Part shown: positions 1-4,675 of the stretch, piece by piece
Position numbering within the stretch: position 1 is the stretch's first letter
How the letters are laid out: the number at the start of each line of letters is the position of its first letter
NCBI GenBank assembly: GCA_014879345.1
Contig: JACSSI010000418.1
Location: 1 to 5,187 of the forward strand
Direction of reading: 5' to 3'
DNA from: Anaerolineae bacterium
GTDB taxonomy: Bacteria; Chloroflexota; Anaerolineae; Promineifilales; Promineifilaceae
Length of the DNA stretch: 5,187 bases
Position numbers and translations under genes: made by a program
Notes under the pieces: model-generated
Told to the model about the DNA's origin: nothing
What the model saw: the letters and a program-made list of their open reading frames with translations, nothing else
Databases searched by the model: none

Positions 1-2
1 GC

Positions 3-359
3 ACCAACAATACAGGCACCCACATCGGTAACCTATGGGATAGTAGTGGTCAGCAGTTAGCCACAGCCACCTTTATCAGTGAAACTGGCTCAGGCTGGCA
101 GCAGGTGAACTTCGCCACACCGGTTGCTATCAATGCCAACACCACCTATGTGGCATCCTATCATACCGAGGTGGGATATTACGCAGCCAACGGTGGCTAC
201 TTCTCCTTTAGCGGAGTAGACAACGCTCCGTTACGCGCTTTAGGCAATGGTGTGGACGGTGGTAATGGGGTCTATCGATATGGTGCAACCGGGTTCCCGT
301 CTTCAAGTTACAATGCTACCAACTATTGGGTTGATGTAGTCTTTGCAACAACACCATAA
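3..359 (+). CDS. C-terminal fragment of a DUF4082-domain surface or secreted protein (5' end outside window)
   Basis: The frame is open from the window edge (first whole codon at 3) to a TAA at 357-359, giving 118 residues of a longer protein. The GTG at 105 is internal and is not the real start. The residues resemble the DUF4082 domain as I know it: an early LWDSSGQQLATATF strand, then SGWQQVNFATPVAI (about residues 30-43), NTTYVASYHTEVGYYA, the GVDNAPLRAL segment, NGVDGGNGVYRYG, and a closing NYWVDVVF just before the stop. DUF4082 is a beta-sandwich-like module found in large exported proteins, often beside Ig-like or glycan-binding modules. Its biochemical role is unknown to me. No sortase or membrane anchor follows the domain, so this protein is probably secreted or held by other parts. 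It runs in the same direction as the operon but is separated by 168 bases, so it is probably a separate transcription unit. The family match is from memory of the consensus. Confidence 0.8.
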   Translation, partial: TNNTGTHIGNLWDSSGQQLATATFISETGSGWQQVNFATPVAINANTTYVASYHTEVGYYAANGGYFSFSGVDNAPLRALGNGVDGGNGVYRYGATGFPSSSYNATNYWVDVVFATTP

Positions 360-460
360 ATAAAAATATTTGGATCTTTTGTTAGTAGTGACCGGTTCTG
401 ATTCATATGTGGACTAATATTTTCAAAGGGCTTTTGGCATTTTAGAAGAACGAGTAATGT

Positions 461-490
461 TTGATAAATTCAGAAAATAAAAAGTTTTAT
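461..490 (+). promoter_or_regulatory. weak sigma70-like promoter candidate for the sugar operon
   Basis: TTGATA at 461-466 (5 of 6 with TTGACA) is followed after 18 bases by TTTTAT at 485-490 (4 of 6 with TATAAT), 37 bases before the first operon gene. The region is so AT-rich that such matches are expected by chance. The position is sensible but the evidence is thin. Confidence 0.2.
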
Positions 491-498
491 CAAAACTT
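482..498 (+). repeat. AT-rich perfect inverted repeat in the operon leader
   Basis: AAGTTTT (482-488) and AAAACTT (492-498) are exact reverse complements around a 3-base ATC centre. The stem is weak (one G-C pair per arm) and has no T-run after it, so it is a poor terminator. It lies between the DUF4082 gene and the operon and overlaps the candidate -10 element, so it could be an operator, a weak leader hairpin, or chance. Confidence 0.35.
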
Positions 499-516
499 GG
501 GTTATCTAAGCAAAAA

Positions 517-521
517 AGGGG
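517..521 (+). promoter_or_regulatory. ribosome binding site of the oxidoreductase gene
   Basis: AGGGG lies 6 bases before the ATG at 528, in an A-rich context. It fixes the start of the first operon gene and is consistent with strong initiation. Confidence 0.7.
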
Positions 522-527
522 TTAAAA

Positions 528-1559
528 ATGATAAATGTAGGTGTAATCGGTTACGGCTATTGGGGGCCAAACTTGGTACGTAATTTTAGTGAATCAACAA
601 GTACCCAAGTTGTAGCAGTCAGCGATCTTAACCCAGAGCGATTGGCATTAGTGCAAAGACGTTATCCGACAATTAGAACCACCTTGGATCATCGCGAATT
701 ATGGGCAGATAGCAATATTGATGCCATTGCAATTGCCACGCCAGTAACGAGCCATTTTGATTTGGGCATGGGTTCTTTAAAAGCTGGGAAACATGTTTTA
801 ATCGAGAAGCCATTAACAGAATCTTACGAACAAGCACAGTTATTAGTAGAAGAAGCCGAAAAACGCGATTTGGTATTAATGGTTGATCATACATTTGTAT
901 ACACAGGCGCCATTCGCAAAATGAAAGAGCTTGTTACCACTGGTGAACTTGGGAAGATTTATTATTATGACTCTGTCCGCGTCAACCTGGGTTTGTTTCA
1001 ACACGATGTAAATGTCATTTGGGACTTGGCCGTACATGATCTCTCAATCATGGAACATATATTGCCTTCTCACCCCATTGCTGTTTCAGCTACAGGTGTG
1101 AGCCATATAGAAGGGCAACCAGAAAATATTGCTTATATAACGCTATTTTTTGAAGATAATTTAATAGCCCATGTTCATGTAAATTGGTTGGCTCCCGTAA
1201 AAGTGCGCAGCACACTCATTGGTGGTTCCAAGAAAATGATCGTTTATGACGATTTGCAACCTAGTGAAAAAGTCAAAGTCTACAACAAAGGAATTACTTT
1301 AAATAATAATGATAATGAATCCAGATATCAAATGTTGATTGGATACCGGACAGGAGATATGTGGGCACCTCATTTGGATATGACTGAAGCATTACAGAGA
1401 GAAGTGAAACACTTTGCAGATTGTATTGAAAACGGGGCGCTTCCTATTACAAATGGACAATCTGGTTTAAGAGTTGTGCAAATATTAGAGGCAGCTACAC
1501 AATCAATGATGAATAGAGGTGAGCCAGTGGAATTAAATACTATGAGGATACCAGCATGA
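528..1559 (+). CDS. Gfo/Idh/MocA-family NAD(P)-dependent sugar oxidoreductase
   Basis: This 343-residue cytoplasmic dehydrogenase has the usual length of the Gfo/Idh/MocA family. The N-terminal Rossmann fold opens with VGVIGYGYWG, whose GxGxxG motif is at residues 8-13. A strand ending VAVSD (29-33) follows, its Asp placed to bind the adenosine ribose, and then AIATPVTSH (68-76). The family signature EKP is at 93-95, with Lys94 the expected catalytic lysine. The C-terminal alpha/beta domain carries the WDLAVHD motif at 165-171, where Asp166 and His170 fit the DxxxH active-site pair. In amino-sugar pathways such enzymes oxidise a nucleotide-sugar hydroxyl to a ketone for the next aminotransferase. 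That role is inferred from the next gene, which overlaps by four bases (ATGA). Overall the sequence does not resemble Pseudomonas WbpB closely, so I give no gene name. It could act on a different sugar or position. No truncation or missing motif is visible. Confidence 0.93.
   Translation: MINVGVIGYGYWGPNLVRNFSESTSTQVVAVSDLNPERLALVQRRYPTIRTTLDHRELWADSNIDAIAIATPVTSHFDLGMGSLKAGKHVLIEKPLTESYEQAQLLVEEAEKRDLVLMVDHTFVYTGAIRKMKELVTTGELGKIYYYDSVRVNLGLFQHDVNVIWDLAVHDLSIMEHILPSHPIAVSATGVSHIEGQPENIAYITLFFEDNLIAHVHVNWLAPVKVRSTLIGGSKKMIVYDDLQPSEKVKVYNKGITLNNNDNESRYQMLIGYRTGDMWAPHLDMTEALQREVKHFADCIENGALPITNGQSGLRVVQILEAATQSMMNRGEPVELNTMRIPA
1544..1548 (+). promoter_or_regulatory. ribosome binding site of the aminotransferase gene, inside the preceding gene
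   Basis: GAGGA sits 7 bases before the ATG at 1556 and within the last codons of the oxidoreductase gene. Together with the ATGA overlap it supports this start and suggests translational coupling of the two enzymes. Confidence 0.7.
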
Positions 1560-2656
1560 TACCGTTTTTAGATCTCAAAACTCAATATCAGAGCATTAAA
1601 GAAGAAGTTGATCCGGCTGTTATCCAAATCATGGAAAGCACACAATTTGTTTTGGGCGCAGAAGTTAAAGCTTTTGAAGAGGAATTTGCAGCGTATACAG
1701 GTGCGGATTTTGGCGTAGCCGTTAATTCAGGAACCAGCGCTTTGCATCTGGCTCTGTTAGCTGCTGGAGTTGGTCCCGGTGATGAAGTCATTACGGTTCC
1801 TTTTACGTTTGTGGCAACAGCTGCTGCTATTTGTTATATCGGTGCAAAGCCTGTTTTTGTCGATGTTGATGATCAATCTTACACGATGGATGTGACTCAA
1901 ATTGAAGCGGCAATTACAGATAAAACAAAAGCGATTTTGCCTGTCCATATTTATGGGCAAGCCGCTGATATGGATCCAATCATGGAGATTGCTAAAAAAC
2001 ATGGGTTAATTGTGGTAGAGGATGCCGCTCAAGCTCATGGCGCTCACTATAAGGGGCGCCCCATAGGAAGCATTGGAGATTTGGGTTGTTTCAGCTTTTA
2101 TCCCGGTAAAAACCTGGGAGCATATGGTGAAGGTGGTATTGTTGTTACCAATAATCCTGATTACGCCCAAAAAATCCGCATTTTACGTGATTGGGGTCAG
2201 GAGCGTAAATATCATCACGAATTACTTGGCTACAATTATCGTATGGATGGATTCCAAGGTGCGGTGTTGCGGGTTAAGCTTCGTCATTTGGAGGATTGGA
2301 CAGAGGGACGGCGGGCAAACGCGGCATATTATGATGAGCTTTTGACTGGCTATGGCATACAACCACCCCCAGTTATACCTGAGCGGCGGCACGTGTATCA
2401 CATATATGCTATCCGCACGAAGCAGCGTGAGCGTTTACAGGAAGCATTACAAAAACAAGAGATTCACACTGGTATTCATTACCCTATCCCGGTTCATTTA
2501 CAGCAAGGTTATTTGCATTTGGGCTATAAAGCCGGTGATTTTCCGTGCTCTGAAATGGTTGCAAATGAAGTTCTTTCGTTGCCAATGTTTGCAGAATTGA
2601 CTCGCGAACAGATTGAAATCGTAGCGAAAGCAGTGAATGATAATTTTCATGACTGA
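1556..2656 (+). CDS. DegT/DnrJ/EryC1-family PLP-dependent sugar aminotransferase
   Basis: This 366-residue fold-type I aminotransferase has the typical length of the family. It starts with IPFLDLKTQY, the usual opening of sugar aminotransferases. NSGTSALHLAL (57-67) provides the phosphate-binding Gly-Thr. VPFTFVATA (81-89) follows, and EDAAQAHGA (155-163) contains Asp156 and Gln159, expected to contact the pyridine ring. FYPGKNLGAYGEGG (181-194) carries Lys185, the lysine predicted to form the internal aldimine. RKYHHELLGYNYRMD and the late IHYPIPVHLQ (307-316) match segments I recall from WbpE- and FdtB/QdtB-like enzymes. It should transfer an amino group, usually from glutamate, to a keto nucleotide-sugar. 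A lysine at position 185 separates it from the dehydratase relatives (ColD type), which have histidine there. It overlaps the upstream dehydrogenase by 4 nt and the downstream acyltransferase start. The position aminated is probably C3, judging by context, but this is not proved. Confidence 0.94.
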   Translation: MIPFLDLKTQYQSIKEEVDPAVIQIMESTQFVLGAEVKAFEEEFAAYTGADFGVAVNSGTSALHLALLAAGVGPGDEVITVPFTFVATAAAICYIGAKPVFVDVDDQSYTMDVTQIEAAITDKTKAILPVHIYGQAADMDPIMEIAKKHGLIVVEDAAQAHGAHYKGRPIGSIGDLGCFSFYPGKNLGAYGEGGIVVTNNPDYAQKIRILRDWGQERKYHHELLGYNYRMDGFQGAVLRVKLRHLEDWTEGRRANAAYYDELLTGYGIQPPPVIPERRHVYHIYAIRTKQRERLQEALQKQEIHTGIHYPIPVHLQQGYLHLGYKAGDFPCSEMVANEVLSLPMFAELTREQIEIVAKAVNDNFHD

Positions 2657-3341
2657 TAGCAGTGAAAAGACAGCACGTGTGGTAGAAGCGGTTCATGGCT
2701 TGAAAAAGGTAGAACCCGATCCTGATTTTGAAATCGGATTAGCAAACTATTTGAGAGAAAACTATTCTAGAGATGCTTTGCTTGATATTTATAACCGCTT
2801 TGCTTTAGGTGTAGGTAATTTTGATTTTATGATGCGCCGCGTGATTTGGCGTGCCGTAGCGCGACGTTGTGGACATGGACTGCGTGTTGGTTCGGGGGTC
2901 GGATTTAAGCACTTGGAGACCTTTGAGATTGGAGATGGTGTCTTTATTGGAGACCAGGCTTATATTCAGGGACGTTTTGACGGCACATGTGTGATTGATG
3001 ATCATACATGGATTGGCCCAATGAGTTATTTTGATGCGCGTGATTTGGTGTTAGGTGCGCAAGTTGGTTGGGGGCCTGGAGCCAAAGTGCTAGGATCAAC
3101 GCATACTGGATTGCCAGTTGATATCGCCATCATTCAAACTTCTTTGGAGATTGACCCGGTTCGCGTTGAGATGTGGGCTGATATTGGCACAAACGCTGTC
3201 GTTTTGCCAGGTGTGACTATTGGCAAAGGGGCTATCGTTGGGGCTGGAGCGGTTGTGACAAAAGATGTTGAACCCTTTTCGATTGTTGCTGGTGTGCCTG
3301 CACGATTTGTACGTTGGCGCGATGGGTATGAAGAATCATAA
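2649..3341 (+). CDS. hexapeptide-repeat (left-handed beta-helix) acyltransferase, probably sugar N-acyltransferase
   Basis: The predicted protein has 230 residues from the ATG at 2649, which overlaps the aminotransferase stop as ATGACTGA. An in-frame ATG at 2637 would add four residues (MIIF). Neither has a clear Shine-Dalgarno, so the start is uncertain by 12 bases. Numbering here uses 2649. Residues 1-77 are mostly helical and charged, including a MMRRVIWRAVARR segment at 61-73. From about 93 to 210 come imperfect [LIV]-G-x-x-x-x coils: IGDGVFIGDQ, VIDDHTWIGP, LVLGAQVGWG, WADIGTNAVVL, TIGKGAIVGAGAVV. VAGVPARF (213-220) is the usual ending of the CatB/LacA/WbbJ-like acetyltransferases. STHTG places His152 as the likely catalytic base. 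Such enzymes are trimeric and use acetyl-CoA or another acyl donor. Its place after an aminotransferase suggests it acylates the new amine, though O-acylation remains possible. It does not look like a short WbpD-type protein because of the long helical N-terminus. Confidence 0.88.
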   Translation: MTDSSEKTARVVEAVHGLKKVEPDPDFEIGLANYLRENYSRDALLDIYNRFALGVGNFDFMMRRVIWRAVARRCGHGLRVGSGVGFKHLETFEIGDGVFIGDQAYIQGRFDGTCVIDDHTWIGPMSYFDARDLVLGAQVGWGPGAKVLGSTHTGLPVDIAIIQTSLEIDPVRVEMWADIGTNAVVLPGVTIGKGAIVGAGAVVTKDVEPFSIVAGVPARFVRWRDGYEES

Positions 3342-3355
3342 AAATAAGTAATACT

Positions 3356-3359
3356 GGAG
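3356..3359 (+). promoter_or_regulatory. ribosome binding site of the epimerase gene
   Basis: GGAG lies 7 bases before the ATG at 3367, inside the 25-base spacer after the acyltransferase stop. It supports the start chosen for the last operon gene. The spacer is too short to expect a separate promoter. Confidence 0.7.
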
Positions 3360-3366
3360 TGAAAAC

Positions 3367-4335
3367 ATGCAAAATAGTCGAGTTTTGATTACGGGTGGGG
3401 CAGGCCTAATTGGTTCGCATATAACTGATCAGTTGATTGATTTAGGAGTCAGCGAAATTGTTATTCTTGATAATTTTGATCGAGGGACGCGAAAAAACCT
3501 TGAATCGGCTCTTGCTAATGGCCCTGTGACGGTTGTTGAAGGAGATATTCGAGATCGAAGATTATTGGTTGATTTGATGGAAGGTATTGATGTGGTCTTT
3601 CATCAAGCTGCGATTCGTATTACTCAATGTGCATTGGAACCACGCCTGGCATTGGAGGTGTTGGTAGATGGTACATACAATGTATATGAAACGGCCGTTA
3701 ACGCGAATGTAAAGAAGATTGTATCAGCATCATCTGCATCTGTTTATGGCGCAGCAGATGATTTCCCAACCACTGAAAAGCATCACCCATATAATAACAG
3801 AACCATTTATGGTGCCGCAAAAACCTTCAATGAAGGACTATTACGCAGCTTCAATGAAATGTTTGGCATCAATTATGTTGCTTTGCGTTATTTTAATGTC
3901 TATGGGCCACGCATGGATATTCATGGTGTCTACACGGAAGTATTGATTCGTTGGATGGAACGGATCGCTGCTGGTCAGCCGCCATTGATCTTTGGTAATG
4001 GTTTGCAAACGATGGATTTCATTTATGTTGAAGATATAGCTCGAGCCAACATTCTTGCAGCTCAATCTGACGTAACAGATGAAGTCTTTAATGTAGCAAG
4101 TGGTACTGAAACAAGCTTGAACGAATTAGCCCACACATTGTTGAAAATTATGGGGTCTGATCTCCAACCAGAATATGGGCCTGAGCGAAAAGTTAACCCT
4201 GTCCCCAGGCGTTTAGCCTCGACAAAAAATGCGGAAGAGAAGCTCGGATTTAAAGCGCAAGTTTCATTAGAAGAAGGGATGGAACGATTGGTTGCCTGGT
4301 GGCAAGAGAGTCGCACTGAAACTGTGCCAGCTTAA
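3367..4335 (+). CDS. NAD-dependent epimerase/dehydratase, extended SDR family (nucleotide-sugar epimerase)
   Basis: This 322-residue enzyme has the normal length for GalE/WbpP-like extended short-chain dehydrogenases. The NAD site LITGGAGLIGSH begins at residue 7, with the glycines of TGGAGLIG at 10, 11, 13 and 16. ILDNFDRG (33-40) holds the Asp that selects NAD. EGDIRD (58-63) and VFHQAA (77-82) are further cofactor-pocket motifs. ASSASVYG (121-128) contributes the catalytic Ser123, and YGAAK (148-152) gives Tyr148 and Lys152 of the YxxxK pair. RYFNVYGPR (174-182) and MDFIYVEDIA (216-225) are the usual nucleotide-sugar-binding segments. The C-terminus ends after a WW-containing helix with nothing missing. 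It probably inverts a carbon of the sugar nucleotide made by the three upstream enzymes (compare a C4 epimerase, or the WbpI step of the diacetamido-uronate route, although WbpI itself is a different fold). A dehydratase or decarboxylase role cannot be excluded from sequence. Confidence 0.92.
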   Translation: MQNSRVLITGGAGLIGSHITDQLIDLGVSEIVILDNFDRGTRKNLESALANGPVTVVEGDIRDRRLLVDLMEGIDVVFHQAAIRITQCALEPRLALEVLVDGTYNVYETAVNANVKKIVSASSASVYGAADDFPTTEKHHPYNNRTIYGAAKTFNEGLLRSFNEMFGINYVALRYFNVYGPRMDIHGVYTEVLIRWMERIAAGQPPLIFGNGLQTMDFIYVEDIARANILAAQSDVTDEVFNVASGTETSLNELAHTLLKIMGSDLQPEYGPERKVNPVPRRLASTKNAEEKLGFKAQVSLEEGMERLVAWWQESRTETVPA

Positions 4336-4350
4336 TCTGTATTAAGCTGG
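4327..4350 (+). terminator. strong hairpin at the operon end, probable terminator without a U-tract
   Basis: CCAGCTTAAT (4327-4336) and ATTAAGCTGG (4341-4350) are perfect reverse complements around a CTGT loop. A G-T and a T-A pair extend the stem outward to 4325 and 4352, giving 12 pairs. The epimerase stop codon (4333-4335) lies inside the left arm. The bases after the stem (TAAATTGTGAAAATT) lack a run of T, so it is not a textbook intrinsic terminator. It may instead stabilise the 3' end of the mRNA or mark the end of the operon together with another factor. Confidence 0.65.
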
Positions 4351-4351
4351 T

Positions 4352-4424
4352 AAATTGTGAAAATTCTCCTTCATAGGCTTGATATAAATTGTAACAATTC
4401 AGGTGATAGAAGGTGTGAAAATTC
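4352..4424 (+). repeat. three degenerate copies of a 15-bp motif (AAATTGTGAAAATTC-like)
   Basis: The copies are at 4352-4366 (AAATTGTGAAAATTC), 4386-4400 (AAATTGTAACAATTC) and 4410-4424 (AAGGTGTGAAAATTC). Copies two and three each differ from the first at two positions. The centre copy contains a perfect 13-base palindrome (AATTGT-A-ACAATT, 4387-4399). Start-to-start distances are 34 and 24 bases. They could be binding sites of a dimeric regulator for the downstream gene, or a by-product of AT-rich composition. Confidence 0.4.
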
Positions 4425-4427
4425 ACA
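4414..4427. promoter_or_regulatory. dyad-symmetric element, possible operator
   Basis: TGTGAA and TTCACA form exact inverted half sites around a two-base AA centre. The half sites TGTGA/TCACA are those of CRP-family regulators, but they are spaced by 4 bases rather than the usual 6, so a classical CRP site is not supported. It overlaps the third copy of the 15-bp motif and lies about 250 bases before the next gene, which is far for a direct operator unless the promoter lies upstream in this gap. Confidence 0.25.
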
Positions 4428-4591
4428 TTATTCAATGAATTCTTTATAGCATCCCTGATTTGACTTATATTTTAGACATGGAATTCACCCGTCTTAATCC
4501 CTTTTTATTTTAGGATTTCAAGATTTTCCAAAATGAACAGGGGATGAGTAAGCTTGATTTGGTTTTTGGGTTTTTAGACAATGTTGTTAAC

Positions 4592-4620
4592 TTGTTAGCA
4601 ATGTATTGATCTTCCAGAAT
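4592..4620 (+). promoter_or_regulatory. weak promoter candidate for the secreted-protein gene
   Basis: TTGTTA at 4592-4597 and CAGAAT at 4615-4620 are separated by 17 bases. Each matches its sigma70 consensus at four positions. Transcription from here would give a leader of about 50 bases. A second TTGTTA at 4584-4589 shows how easily such matches arise here, so this is only a positional suggestion. Confidence 0.15.
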
Positions 4621-4675
4621 AAGCATAACAGCCCCTTTGTAGCCCGAAAATCCAATTAAAGGAACGAGTGAATTT

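Larger units (their letters stand above)
4336..4675. other. 340-base non-coding region between the sugar operon and the secreted-protein gene
   Basis: I see no convincing gene here on either strand. The left 90 bases hold the right arm of the terminator hairpin, three related 15-bp motifs and two small palindromes. The middle part (about 4440-4570) is T-rich, with runs such as CTTTTTATTTTAGG near 4501-4514 and GGTTTTTGGGTTTTTAGA at 4561-4578, and no stable stem that I could find. The right part (4584-4675) holds weak promoter-like sequences and the ribosome binding site of the next gene. The region most likely carries a 3' end, a promoter and possible regulatory sites. Confidence 0.6.

Noticed and set aside
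424..436. Possible terminator hairpin CAAAG-GGC-TTTTG after the DUF4082 gene
   Set aside because: The stem is only five pairs, including a G-T wobble, with no strong T-run following it. It is too weak to call.
2073..2600. Forward open frames of 90 and 82 codons inside the aminotransferase gene
   Set aside because: They lie in another frame of a gene with all its family motifs intact and encode no recognisable protein.
528..4335. Assignment of wbpB, wbpE, wbpD and wbpI names to the operon
   Set aside because: The reaction order is analogous, but the oxidoreductase does not resemble Pseudomonas WbpB closely, the acyltransferase is longer than WbpD, and the last gene is an SDR rather than a WbpI-type epimerase. 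Gene names would overstate the evidence.
4352..4424. Short repeats with unequal spacers suggesting a CRISPR array
   Set aside because: The units are only 15 bases, imperfect, present three times, with start-to-start distances of 34 and 24 bases. There are no unique spacers of constant length and no cas genes.
4414..4427. CRP/cAMP binding site (TGTGA and TCACA halves)
   Set aside because: The half sites are separated by 4 bases instead of the 6 expected for CRP. It is retained only as a generic dyad element.
4435..4487. TGAATTC/GAATTCA inverted pair in the intergenic region
   Set aside because: Both elements are built on the short palindrome GAATTC, which makes inverted matches automatic. 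There is no other support.
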